Source: Pseudacidovorax sp. NFM-22 (lineage in GTDB: Bacteria > Pseudomonadota > Gammaproteobacteria > Burkholderiales > Burkholderiaceae_C). Taken from it: a stretch of DNA of 64,000 nt. The notes beneath the pieces were generated by a model. That model made no database searches, was not told where the DNA came from, and saw nothing but the letters and a program-made list of their open reading frames with translations. The stretch lies in the NCBI RefSeq assembly GCF_021401245.1, contig NZ_JACBFY010000007.1, forward strand, positions 124,001 through 188,000, given 5' to 3'. A program made the translations under genes and the position numbers. Position 1 is the first letter of the stretch. Every line of letters begins with the position of its first letter. Shown piece after piece: positions 24,439 to 32,744 of the stretch.

Positions 24439-25893
24439 ATGGCCCACTACGACCTCATCGTCCGCAACGCGGACATCGCCACCGTCGGCGACCGCTACCG
24501 TGCCGACATCGGCGTGAAGGGCGGCCGCATCACCGCCATCGCGCAGGACCTCGAAGGCAGCGCCGCCCGCGAGCTCGACGCCGCCGGCCGCCTGGTCACG
24601 CCGGGGGGCGTGGACGGGCACTGCCACTTCGATCAGCCCACCAGCGACGGCTCGAAGTTCGCCGACGATTTCGAAAGCGGCACCCGCTCCGCCGCCTGCG
24701 GCGGCACCACCACCGTGCTGCCCTTCGCGCTGCAGCAGCGCGGCCACAGCATCCAGGCGGCGGTGGACGACTACCACCGCCGTGCCGAAGGCAAGGCCTG
24801 CATCGACTACGCCTTCCACCTCATCGTGGCCGACGCCACCAAGGACGTGACGCAGCGCGAGCTGCCTCAGCTGATCGAGAAGGGCTACACCTCCTTCAAG
24901 ATCTACATGACCTACGACGACCTGAAGCTGGGCGACCGCCAGATCATCGAGGTGCTGGCCACGGCCCGCCGCCATGGCGCGATGACCATGATCCATGCGG
25001 AGAACAGCGACTGCATCGCCTGGCTCACCGAACAGCTGCTGGACGCCGGCCTCACCGCGCCGCGCTACCACGCGGCCTCGCGGCCCATGGCCGTGGAGCG
25101 CGAGGCCACGCACCGCGCCATCGCCCTGGCGGAACTGATCGACACGCCCATCCTGATCGTGCATGTGTCGGGCCACGAGGCGGTCGAGCAGATCCACTGG
25201 GCCCGCGGCCGTGGCCTGCCGATCCATGCGGAGACCTGCCCGCAGTACCTGTTCCTCAGCGCCGAGGACCTGGGCATCGACGAGAGCGACCCGATGCACG
25301 GCGCCCGCTGCATCTGCAGCCCGCCGCCACGCGACAAGGCCAACCAGCAGTTCATCTGGAACGGCCTTTCCAGCGGGCTCTTCACCATCGTCTCGTCCGA
25401 CCACGCGCCCTTCAACATGAACGGCCCCGATGGCAAGCGCGTCGCGGGCGTCGATGCGTCCTTCGACCGCATACCCAACGGCATCCCGGGCGTGGAGACG
25501 CGCCTGCCGCTGCTGATGAGCGAAGGCGTGATGGCTGGGCGCATCGACATCCACCGCTTCGTGGAGCTGACGGCCACCAACCCCGCGCGGCTGTACGGCC
25601 TGTACCCGCGCAAGGGCACCATCGCGGTCGGCGGCGATGCCGACCTCGTCATCTGGGACCAGTTCGCGCCCGGCGAAGAGCGCACGATCCGCAACGACAT
25701 GCTCCACCACGCGGCCGACTACACGCCCTACGAAGGCATGAAGCTGCGCGCCTGGCCCGCGACCACGGTCTCGCGTGGCCGGCTGGTGTGGCACGACGGC
25801 CGCTTCGATGCGGCGCCGGGCTCGGGCCTGTTCCTGCCCTGCCTGCGGCCGCGTGCCCCGCGCGACGGCAATCCGCTGGAGAAATGGCTCTGA
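24439..25893 (+). CDS. Hydantoinase/dihydropyrimidinase-family amidohydrolase
   Basis: 484-residue cyclic amidohydrolase with a binuclear metal site: H61-x-H63 in GHCHFDQP, the carboxylated Lys K154 in SFKIYMTYDD, H186 in MIHAENSD, H242 in VHVSGHEA and D321 in SSDHAPF. These five ligands match dihydropyrimidinase/D-hydantoinase. The C-terminal tail after VSRGRLVWHDG is long and ends PLEKWL, similar to hydantoinases. Next to an M20 amidohydrolase and a D-amino-acid-oxidase-type fusion, a route from a cyclic ureide or imide via an N-carbamoyl intermediate to an amino acid is plausible but unproven. Confidence 0.9.
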   Translation: MAHYDLIVRNADIATVGDRYRADIGVKGGRITAIAQDLEGSAARELDAAGRLVTPGGVDGHCHFDQPTSDGSKFADDFESGTRSAACGGTTTVLPFALQQRGHSIQAAVDDYHRRAEGKACIDYAFHLIVADATKDVTQRELPQLIEKGYTSFKIYMTYDDLKLGDRQIIEVLATARRHGAMTMIHAENSDCIAWLTEQLLDAGLTAPRYHAASRPMAVEREATHRAIALAELIDTPILIVHVSGHEAVEQIHWARGRGLPIHAETCPQYLFLSAEDLGIDESDPMHGARCICSPPPRDKANQQFIWNGLSSGLFTIVSSDHAPFNMNGPDGKRVAGVDASFDRIPNGIPGVETRLPLLMSEGVMAGRIDIHRFVELTATNPARLYGLYPRKGTIAVGGDADLVIWDQFAPGEERTIRNDMLHHAADYTPYEGMKLRAWPATTVSRGRLVWHDGRFDAAPGSGLFLPCLRPRAPRDGNPLEKWL

Positions 25894-25955
25894 GCGCCCG
25901 TCCCGCCCTTGTGTCGGCCTGCTAAGCTTTTGCCCTCCGCGCCACGCCGTTCCGC

Positions 25956-26642
25956 ATGCCCACCCTGCCCAGCCCCGCCCAGCCGGCCACCATCACGATC
26001 GCGCCGCTCGAGGTGCGCTCGACCAGCCTGGCCGAGCAGGCCTACGACCGGCTGCGCACGCTCATCCTCGACCGCAAGATCTCCGGCGGCAGCCCGTTGC
26101 AGGAAGGCCGGCTGGCCGAGGAACTGGGCATCTCCCGCACGCCCATGCGCGAGGCGTTGGTGCGCCTGGCCGGCGAGGGCCTGCTGGTGCGGCGCGACGC
26201 GCGCTCGTATGCGGTGCGGGCCCTGGGCACCAAGGAGTATTTCGACTGCATGCGCGCGCGCGAGGTGATCGAGGGCGAGGCCATCGCGCTGGCGGCGCCC
26301 CGCATCTCCAACGAGGAGCTCGACGCGCTCGAGGCCGAAGTGCGTGCCCTGGACGAGGGCGAGCACGACGAGACGGCGCACTGGCACTTCGACGACAAGC
26401 TGCACCTCTTCCTGGCCGGGGCCAGCGGCAACGTGGTGTTCCCGCGCCTGGTCGAGGAGCTGCGGGTGAATGCGCGGCTCTTCCGCCTGCACAGCCCGCT
26501 GCATCGCCAGCGCGAGAACCACGACGAGCATGGCCGCATCCTGGAGGCGCTGCGCAGCCGCGATGCGGACAAGGCACGCGAGGCCATGCGCGCGCACCTG
26601 CGCAGCCTGCAGGAAGACGTGCGCCGCGCGATCCTCGACTGA
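25956..26642 (+). CDS. GntR-family (FCD) transcriptional regulator
   Basis: 228-residue regulator with an N-terminal GntR winged helix (LAEQAYDRLRTLILDRKISGGSPLQEGRLAEELGISRTPMREAL) and an FCD ligand domain (YFDCMRAREVIEGEAIALAA, HWHFDDKLHLFLAGASGN, ENHDEHGRILEALRSRDADKAREAMRAHL), whose D and His residues fit the FCD metal site. It follows the hydantoinase gene after 62 bases and probably controls the divergent dehydrogenase/lyase operons through the GTATAC-type palindrome at 21769. A converging TRAP operon starts 27 bases beyond its end. Confidence 0.9.
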   Translation: MPTLPSPAQPATITIAPLEVRSTSLAEQAYDRLRTLILDRKISGGSPLQEGRLAEELGISRTPMREALVRLAGEGLLVRRDARSYAVRALGTKEYFDCMRAREVIEGEAIALAAPRISNEELDALEAEVRALDEGEHDETAHWHFDDKLHLFLAGASGNVVFPRLVEELRVNARLFRLHSPLHRQRENHDEHGRILEALRSRDADKAREAMRAHLRSLQEDVRRAILD

Positions 26643-26669
26643 CTGGTCCGTCCGGGCGACCGGCCGACG

Positions 26670-27950
26670 CTAGCCGCCGAACCAGCGTGCCGGCACCGTC
26701 ACCAGCGACGGGAACAGCACCATCACAAACATGATGGCGAACTCCGCCGCCATGAAGGGCAGCACGCCGCGCGTGACCTCGTCCATCTTCATGCGGCCCA
26801 CGCCCGCCACCACGTTCAACACCACCCCCACCGGCGGCGTGATGAGGCCGATGGAGTTGTTGATGATGAACATCACGCCGAAGTAGACCGGGTCGATGCC
26901 CGCCTTGATCACCACCGGCATCAGCACCGGCGTGAGGATCAGGATGGTCGGCGTCATGTCCAGTGCGGTGCCCACCACCATCACCAGCAGCATGAGGCCG
27001 ATCATCAGCAGCACCTTGTTGCCCATGAAGGGCTCCAGCAGCCCCACCACCTTCGAGGGCAGGTCGGCCACCGTGATCAGCCAGGCGCTGACCATCGCCG
27101 CCGCGATGAGGAACATCACCACCGCGCTGGTCTTGGCCGCCGACACGAACACGTCGCGCAGCTGGCCGAAGTTCAGCTCGCGGTAGACGAAGGTCGCCAC
27201 GGCAAAGGCATAGACCGCGGCCACCACCGCGGCCTCCGTCGGCGTGAACACGCCCATGCGCAGGCCCACGAGGATGATCACCGGCAGCAGCAGCGCCCAA
27301 CCCGCCTCGCGCGCGGCGATCAGGATCTCGCGGCCGCTCTTGCGGGGCGGCGGCGCGACCTTCTCGCGCCGCACCAGCCAGGCCCAGGTGATCCACAGCG
27401 CGCCACCGATCATCAGGCCCGGCGCGATGGCCGCGAGGAAGAGCTTGGAGATCGACACGTTGGCCGCCACGCCGAAGATCACCAACCCGATGCTGGGCGG
27501 GATGACCGGCCCGATGATGCCCGTGGCCGCGATCAGCCCGCCCGCGCGGGCCTTGTCGTGGCCGGCGGCGGTCATCATGGGCAGCAGCAGTGCGGTGAGC
27601 GCCGCCGCATCGGCCACGGCCGAGCCCGACAGGGCCGACAGCAGGCAGCCGGCCATGATGGTCACGTAGCCCAGGCCGCCGCGCACATGGCCCACCAGCG
27701 CGAGTGCCAGGTTGACGATGCGCTTGGAGAGCCCGCCCACGTTCATGATCTCGCCGGCGAGCATGAAGAAGGGCACGGCCAGCAGCGGAAAGCTGTCGGC
27801 GCCGCCGATGAGGTTCTGCGTCAGGATCTGCGCGTCGAACAGGTCCAGCTGCCACATCAGGGCGACGCCGCTGGCCAGCAGCGCGAAGGAGATCGGCATG
27901 CCGATGGCCATGGCCAGCAGCAGCGATCCGATGAACACGGTCAGCGTCAT
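26670..27950 (-). CDS. TRAP transporter large permease (DctM-type)
   Basis: 426-residue membrane protein with about twelve hydrophobic helices. It begins MTLTVFIGSLLLAMAIGMPISFALL and shows the DctM hallmarks FPLLAVPFFMLAGEIMNVGG, GSAVADAAAL, ATGIIGPVIPPSIGLVIFGV, FTPTEAAVVAAVYA and NNSIGLITPPVGVVLNV. It drives Na+ or H+ coupled uptake of an organic acid delivered by the DctP receptor. The start at 27950 overlaps the small permease stop (ATGA). Last gene of the minus-strand TRAP operon. Confidence 0.94.
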   Translation of the reverse strand: MTLTVFIGSLLLAMAIGMPISFALLASGVALMWQLDLFDAQILTQNLIGGADSFPLLAVPFFMLAGEIMNVGGLSKRIVNLALALVGHVRGGLGYVTIMAGCLLSALSGSAVADAAALTALLLPMMTAAGHDKARAGGLIAATGIIGPVIPPSIGLVIFGVAANVSISKLFLAAIAPGLMIGGALWITWAWLVRREKVAPPPRKSGREILIAAREAGWALLLPVIILVGLRMGVFTPTEAAVVAAVYAFAVATFVYRELNFGQLRDVFVSAAKTSAVVMFLIAAAMVSAWLITVADLPSKVVGLLEPFMGNKVLLMIGLMLLVMVVGTALDMTPTILILTPVLMPVVIKAGIDPVYFGVMFIINNSIGLITPPVGVVLNVVAGVGRMKMDEVTRGVLPFMAAEFAIMFVMVLFPSLVTVPARWFGG

Positions 27951-28534
27951 GGCCGGCCCTCCCGGGGATGTGGGTTGCGATCCGCCTGCGATGACTGGGC
28001 CTGGCCCAGCACCTGCGCCAGGGCCGCGGCCTCTTCCGATTCCTGCACGGCGACGAGTTCGTCCTCGCGCAGGCGGCCGGTGAGCAGACGCCCCAGGTCG
28101 ATCAGCAGCAGCAGCCCGCCGCCGATGGCGAACACGATGCCCACGCTGTAGACGATGGCCATGGACAGGCCCGTCACCGGCGCCTCCACGTCCCAGTTGA
28201 TGCGCGTCTGCACGATGCTGCCCTGCAGCAGCAGCCACAGCATGTAGAGCATCAGCAGCTGGCTCAGCAGCAGGCACAGCTTCTTGCCCGCGGGCGGAAG
28301 GCGGCCGACGACCATGTCCACGCCCAGGTGGGCGCGCTCGTGCAGCGCCACCAGCGCGCCGAGGAAGGTCATCCAGATGAAGAGCCAGCGCGAGACTTCT
28401 TCGGACAGCAGGATGCCCGAGTTGAAGCCATAGCGCAGCACGACGTTGCCGAACACGAGCACGACCATCACGGCCAGCATGAGCGCAACCAGGTTCTCCA
28501 CCGCGCGGCAGGCGCGGTCGATCCAGCGATTCAT
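27947..28534 (-). CDS. TRAP transporter small permease (DctQ-type)
   Basis: 195-residue protein with four hydrophobic helices (VALMLAVMVVLVFGNVVLRY, SRWLFIWMTFLGALVALHE, LCLLLSQLLMLYMLWLLL, IVYSVGIVFAIGGGLLLLI) and the DctQ signatures SEEVSRWLF and ERAHLGVDM. It pairs with the large permease downstream, which starts within its stop codon. The C-terminal 35 residues are polar and probably cytoplasmic. The dehydroquinase-like gene ends 55 bases upstream. Confidence 0.92.
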   Translation of the reverse strand: MNRWIDRACRAVENLVALMLAVMVVLVFGNVVLRYGFNSGILLSEEVSRWLFIWMTFLGALVALHERAHLGVDMVVGRLPPAGKKLCLLLSQLLMLYMLWLLLQGSIVQTRINWDVEAPVTGLSMAIVYSVGIVFAIGGGLLLLIDLGRLLTGRLREDELVAVQESEEAAALAQVLGQAQSSQADRNPHPREGRP

Positions 28535-28589
28535 GGTGAGGATCTCCCGGGGCGCGCCGCAGCGGGCGCGCCCCTGTGGAGGCCAGGCG

Positions 28590-29033
28590 TCAGCGCCGGG
28601 CCTCGCGCACGAGCTCGACCAGCGCGCGCAGCGCCGCCAGGTAGGACTGCGGTCCCAGGCCCTGGATCGTGCCGCGCACGGCGGGCGAGATGATGGAATG
28701 CGCGCGCCAGCTTTCGCGGGCGGCGATGTTGGACATGTGCACCTCCAGCACCGGGAAGGGCATCGCCTTGATGGCGTCGTGCAGCGGCACGCCGTGCTGC
28801 GTCAGCCCGGCGGGGTTGACCAGCGCGCCCTGGGCGCTGTCGATGTGCTCGTGGAGGAAGTCGATCAACGCGCCCTCGTGGTTGGACTGCAGCGTGTGGA
28901 TCTGCACGCCCAACTCTTCGGCCAGGGCGGCGATGCGCGCATTGATCTCCGCGAGCGTGGTGGTGCCGTAGATGTGCGGCTCGCGACGGCCGAACAGGTT
29001 GAGGTTGGGTCCGTGCAGGACGAGGATGTTCAT
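28590..29033 (-). CDS. aroQ: Type II 3-dehydroquinate dehydratase-like protein with an altered active-site motif
   Basis: 147-residue flavodoxin-like dehydroquinase. GPNLN near the N-terminus, the lid Arg and Tyr (GRREPHIYG), SNHEG and LEVHMSN with its His are conserved. The usual N-P-x3-T-H-T-S motif reads NPAGLTQHG, so the substrate-binding His is Gln, with a His one residue later, and Ser becomes Gly. Being embedded between the DctP and DctQ genes of a TRAP operon under an IclR regulator suggests a catabolic rather than aromatic-biosynthetic role, perhaps on quinate-like or other cyclic acids. The start at 29033 (MNILVLHGPN) matches the family; ATG at 29045 is also possible. Confidence 0.82.
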   Translation of the reverse strand: MNILVLHGPNLNLFGRREPHIYGTTTLAEINARIAALAEELGVQIHTLQSNHEGALIDFLHEHIDSAQGALVNPAGLTQHGVPLHDAIKAMPFPVLEVHMSNIAARESWRAHSIISPAVRGTIQGLGPQSYLAALRALVELVREARR

Positions 29034-29059
29034 GGAAGCGCTCATTCGGTGGGCCAGGT

Positions 29060-30064
29060 TCACTGCTTGCGGATGCGGGCCAGCTCGTCCTTGTAGAGCT
29101 TGACCATCGCGGGGTCGTACTGCGCGGCGAACTTGTCGATCACCGGCTGGGCGATCTGGCGCATGCGGGCCTGCTGGTCGGCCGCCAGTTCATTGAACTG
29201 CGCGCCCTTGGCCTGCAGTTCGCCCAGGGCCTTCTGCGCGGCGGCGCGGCTGACCTGCCGCTGGTAGGCGCGCGACTCGTCGGCGGCCTCGCGCATCCAC
29301 TTCTGCTCCTGCGGCGTGAGCTGGTCCCAGAACTTCTTGCTCACCAGCACGATGTTGGCGGCGTAGACATGGTTGGTGGCGCTGACGAACTTCTGCACCT
29401 CGTAGAACTTGTTGGACAGGATCACCGAGAAGGGGTTTTCCTGGCCGTCCACGGCCTTGGACTCGAGCGCGCCGTAGAGCTCCGCGAAGGGCATCGGCAC
29501 GGGGTTGGCCTTGAAGGCCTTGAAGGTGTCGAGGAACACGGGGTTCGGGATCACGCGGATCTTCAAGCCCTCCAGGTCTTCCGGCTTGGTGATGGCCTGG
29601 CGGCTGTTGGTCACGTTGCGAAAGCCCAGGTCCCAGTAGCCCAGCGCCACCAGGCCCTTCTCGGGCAGCTTGGCGATCAGCGCCTGGCCCAGCGGCCCGT
29701 CGAGCAGGGCATCGGCCTGCTCGAAGGTGGCCACCGAGAAGGGGAAGTCGACCAGGCCGAACTCCTTGACGATGCCGGCGAGCGAGGTGGTGGCCGGGGC
29801 CGACATCTGCTGCACGCCGCCCTGCAGCGCGGCCTGCTGCTGCATCTCGTTGCCCAGCTGGTTGGACGGGTACTCCTGCACCTTCATCTTGCCGCCGCTC
29901 TTGGTCGAGAGCAGTTCGGCGAAGCGCTTGACGCCGAAGCTCACCGGATGGTCGGGGTTGTTGAGGTGGCCGAAGCGGATGGTGCGCTCCTGCTGGGCCA
30001 GGGCGGGCAGGGCGAACGCGGCCGCGAGGCCCGCGGCGACAAAGGCTCGGACGAATTTCTTCAA
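29060..30064 (-). CDS. TRAP transporter periplasmic solute receptor (DctP-type)
   Basis: 334-residue DctP receptor. I choose the TTG at 30064 because GGAGACAACC lies just upstream and it gives a clean Sec signal peptide (KKFVRAFVAAGLAAAFALPALAQ); ATG at 30076 would start inside that ribosome site. The mature protein has IRFGHLNNPDHPVSFG, the long helix/strand region DLEGLKIRVIPNP with the arginine that usually clamps the ligand carboxylate, and PMPFAELYGALESKAVDGQENP. It binds an organic acid for uptake by the DctQM permease pair downstream. First gene of the minus-strand operon. Confidence 0.9.
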   Translation of the reverse strand: MKKFVRAFVAAGLAAAFALPALAQQERTIRFGHLNNPDHPVSFGVKRFAELLSTKSGGKMKVQEYPSNQLGNEMQQQAALQGGVQQMSAPATTSLAGIVKEFGLVDFPFSVATFEQADALLDGPLGQALIAKLPEKGLVALGYWDLGFRNVTNSRQAITKPEDLEGLKIRVIPNPVFLDTFKAFKANPVPMPFAELYGALESKAVDGQENPFSVILSNKFYEVQKFVSATNHVYAANIVLVSKKFWDQLTPQEQKWMREAADESRAYQRQVSRAAAQKALGELQAKGAQFNELAADQQARMRQIAQPVIDKFAAQYDPAMVKLYKDELARIRKQ

Positions 30065-30133
30065 GGTTGTCTCCATCAGGGTTGGACGGTGGCCGGCCGG
30101 TGCAGCCTGCCAGGCGGCGCGATCATAAGCACA

Positions 30134-30152
30134 TGTGGAAAGAATTTCCACA
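30134..30152. promoter_or_regulatory. IclR-type operator, perfect palindrome
   Basis: TGTGGAAAGAATTTCCACA: 8-bp arms TGTGGAAA/TTTCCACA around GAA. The core matches the TGGAAA-N3-TTTCCA type known for E. coli IclR. It sits between the divergent TRAP operon and the IclR gene, 70 bases before the receptor start and 79 before the regulator start, so it can control both. Related palindromes occur at 31258 and 46854. Confidence 0.72.
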
Positions 30153-30230
30153 ATGAAAATCTATTCGGCGCTTTGGTACAGTCACGGCCGTCCAGAAATT
30201 CGCCGACCCCTTGTCGGCCGGGAGCCGAAC

Positions 30231-31013
30231 ATGAGTGGTGTGATGGAACGCAGCTTCAAGGTGCTCGAATACCTTGCCGACCATCCGCAGGGCTGCGCGC
30301 TGTCGGTGCTTGCCAGCGAGCTGCAGTTGCCCCTGTCGGCCACCCACCGCATCCTGTCGGACCTGGTGCGCTGCGGCCATGTGCGGCAGGACGAGCGCGA
30401 CGGCCACTACCAGATCACCATCAAGCTCGCCGCCCTCGGCCTGGCCTTCCTGAGCCGCTCGGGCGTGGTGGACGTGGCGCAGCCGCTGCTGGAGCGCCTG
30501 GCCCAGGCATCGGGCGAACTGGTGCGCCTGGCCGTGGTCGACGGCGAAGAGCTGACCTTCGTCGCCAAGGCCCAGGGCGCCACGCGCGGCCTGCGCTACG
30601 ACCCCGACATGGGCCTGTCGGTGGAGCTGTCGTGCAGCGCGGCCGGGCATGCCTGGCTGTCGACGCTGGGCGACGACGAGGCACTGGCCATCGTGGCGCG
30701 CCGCGGCCTGGGCAGCCCCAAGGACTTCGGTCCCAAGGCCCCCACCTCGATCAAGGCCGTGATGACCTATGTGAAGGCCGCGCGCCAGCGGGGCTTCAGC
30801 ATGATCAACGAGGTCTTCGCGCCGGGCATGACGGCGATGGCCGCACCTGTGGCCGGCCCGGACGCCAAGGCCATCGGCGTGGTCACCATCGCCGGGCCGG
30901 CCGTGCGCCTGACGCCGCAGCGCATGGAAGAGCTGGGCCCGGCGCTGCTGGAGACCGCCCAGGACGTCTCGCGCGCAAGCGGCGCCTCGCCGCTGTTCCG
31001 CCGCCGCGCCTGA
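30231..31013 (+). CDS. IclR-family transcriptional regulator of the TRAP operon
   Basis: 260-residue IclR protein. Winged helix VMERSFKVLEYLADHPQGCALSVLASELQLPLSATHRILSDLVRCG (residues about 4-50), then the effector domain with ELVRLAVVDGEELTFVAKAQG, ELSCSAAGHAWLST and GFSMINEVFAPGMTAMAAPV. The start at 30231 (MSGVMERSFK) is chosen over upstream in-frame starts that would run through the palindrome at 30134. Divergent from the TRAP/dehydroquinase operon and probably its regulator and its own. Confidence 0.9.
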   Translation: MSGVMERSFKVLEYLADHPQGCALSVLASELQLPLSATHRILSDLVRCGHVRQDERDGHYQITIKLAALGLAFLSRSGVVDVAQPLLERLAQASGELVRLAVVDGEELTFVAKAQGATRGLRYDPDMGLSVELSCSAAGHAWLSTLGDDEALAIVARRGLGSPKDFGPKAPTSIKAVMTYVKAARQRGFSMINEVFAPGMTAMAAPVAGPDAKAIGVVTIAGPAVRLTPQRMEELGPALLETAQDVSRASGASPLFRRRA

Positions 31014-31582
31014 GCCCGAGGCCCCGGCGGCGCGGCCCCGCATCGGCGGTCACGCCCGCTGAACGCCGCCTCGCGGCCTTGGCCGTGCCCCTGTCGCATC
31101 GGCGGGGCCTGCACGCCCACGCTGGCGGCGCCGCACGATCCTGTCCTGCTCCCTTGCTGTGCCACGGCATGCCGTGTGCCGTGTTCAGTTCGCGCCTGCA
31201 GGCGAGCCCCCCTGCCCACAGTCGCGGTCGCCCAAGACGGAACAACATTTCTTCTTGGAAAACTTTTCCTGTTTGATTACGATGCGCCCACACGGGAAGC
31301 ATCAAGAGAACAGGAGACACGCGTGAACGCAGCCAGATGGCCGCGTCGAAGGTGCCTGCGCCTTCGTACGACGGACCTTGACACCCCTTCCATCCATGGG
31401 CCCCGCGCGCTTCGCGCACGCGGCCGCCCCTGCGCGCCCATCCCCGACCGCCCGGCCTGACGCACAGGCCGTCCGTCGCACCTTTCCCCATCCCTTTTTT
31501 CGCCGCCTGGCGCCGATGCGCCATGGCCGGGCGGGCCCCTGCACGCCCCGGCCGACCTTCTCACCACACTCAGGAGACAACC
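31014..31582. other. 569-base intergenic region without a convincing gene
   Basis: It holds an IclR-like palindrome at 31258-31270, an AT-richer stretch around 31240-31290 likely to contain the promoter of the downstream lipoprotein gene, and a ribosome-site-like AGGAGACACGC before a GTG at 31323 that opens a 45-codon frame to 31460. That frame is arginine/proline-rich with no recognisable motif; I treat it as a possible leader or as noise. The rest looks like GC-rich filler. Confidence 0.4.
31258..31270. promoter_or_regulatory. IclR-like palindrome upstream of the ThuA-like lipoprotein gene
   Basis: GGAAAACTTTTCC is a 13-base palindrome with a central C, embedded in TTGGAAAACTTTTCCTG. It resembles the GGAAA-N3-TTTCC core of the IclR operator at 30134-30152 and lies about 310 bases before the lipoprotein start, next to an AT-rich promoter-like stretch. 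Confidence 0.45.
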
Positions 31583-32668
31583 TTGACCCTCTTCCATGCT
31601 CAACTCTTGCGCGCCGCGACGGCCGCATGCCTCGGCCTGGCGCTGGCCGCATGCGGCGGCGGCAGTGGCGGCAACGACAACGCAGCGGCCGCTGCGCTGC
31701 TGGCCGCCGCCGCGGCCAACAACCCGCCTGCCACCGGCAACAGCCCACCGGCCACCACACCGCCGACTACCACACCGCCCGACGACCCGGCGCCGGCCGA
31801 GCCGGAGGACGACAGCTTCGACACGTACTACAACGTGTGCCGGGGCACCAATCCCAAGTGCTACCACGACTGGGGCGCCTTCGCCTCCACACCCGACCGC
31901 GTGCTGATCTACTCGCGCACCGCCGGACCGCGCCATGCCAACCTCGGCACCCCGATGGCCGCCGGACTCAACCCGACGCTCAATCCGGACAACCTCATGC
32001 AGATCGGCCTCATCCGCATGCTCAAGGCCGAGGGCATCACCGCCGACTGGACCGAGGACGTGTCGGTGCTGTCCGGCCGCATCAACAACTACAAGGCGGT
32101 GATCTTCGCCAGCCCCAACCGCGACACGCTGTGGAACGACGCCGTCACCACCAGCAAGGACGCGGCCCGCACGGCGCTGCGCAACTACATGCGCCGTGGC
32201 GGCGGCTTCGTCGGCCTGCACAACGCCTTCGGCGCCGAATACACCTGGCCCTACTACGAAGGCCTGCTGGGCAACGCCAATTTCTACAACCACGGCCCCA
32301 ACCGCGCGGGCGACGTGCTGATCGTGGCGGACGACCCCTCCACCCAGGACCTGCCCAAGCGCTTCTCCTTCCAGGACGAGTGGTACAACCTCGAGCCCTT
32401 CCCGTCGAACGTCAAGTTCCTGGCCACCGTGGACACCTCCACGCTCAAGCCGCTGACGGCCGCGCCCCATCCGGGCCATGAAGGCTTCCATCCCGTGGCC
32501 TGGTGCCAGTACTACGACGGCGGCCGCGCCTGGGTCACCTCGCTGGGCCACAACGGCGACTCCTTCGCCGAGAACTACTCCGGCGTGGGCTCGGAGTTCT
32601 TCCAGAAGCTGGTCGTGCAGGGCGTGAAGTCGGCCATGGGCCTGACGCCCTTCTGCACCACGCCCTGA
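31583..32668 (+). CDS. Secreted lipoprotein with ThuA-like domain
   Basis: 361-residue protein. TTG start at 31583 preceded by CAGGAGACAACC; the signal peptide ends in a lipobox, LALAACGGG, so the mature Cys is probably lipidated. A low-complexity Ala/Pro/Thr linker (residues about 25-75) leads to a ThuA-type glutamine-amidotransferase-like fold: RVLIYSRTAG, MLKAEGITADWTED, NYKAVIFASPNRD, RRGGGFVGLHNAFGAEYTWPYY, and HPGHEGFHPVAW near the end. ThuA-like domains occur in sugar and trehalose utilisation and in putative glycoside-acting proteins; no catalytic residue can be claimed here. The next gene, also a lipoprotein, follows after 76 bases. Confidence 0.82.
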   Translation: MTLFHAQLLRAATAACLGLALAACGGGSGGNDNAAAAALLAAAAANNPPATGNSPPATTPPTTTPPDDPAPAEPEDDSFDTYYNVCRGTNPKCYHDWGAFASTPDRVLIYSRTAGPRHANLGTPMAAGLNPTLNPDNLMQIGLIRMLKAEGITADWTEDVSVLSGRINNYKAVIFASPNRDTLWNDAVTTSKDAARTALRNYMRRGGGFVGLHNAFGAEYTWPYYEGLLGNANFYNHGPNRAGDVLIVADDPSTQDLPKRFSFQDEWYNLEPFPSNVKFLATVDTSTLKPLTAAPHPGHEGFHPVAWCQYYDGGRAWVTSLGHNGDSFAENYSGVGSEFFQKLVVQGVKSAMGLTPFCTTP

Positions 32669-32744
32669 CCGGGGCAGCGCGGCCGGCTTGCACCGGCCGC
32701 GCCTGCTCGCGCGTCTGCCCCTGCATTTCCACGGAGACAACCCC

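Noticed and set aside
31323..31460. Short frame with a good ribosome site upstream of the ThuA-like gene
   Set aside because: 45 codons, Arg/Pro-rich, no similarity I can recognise; kept only as a remark in the intergenic entry.
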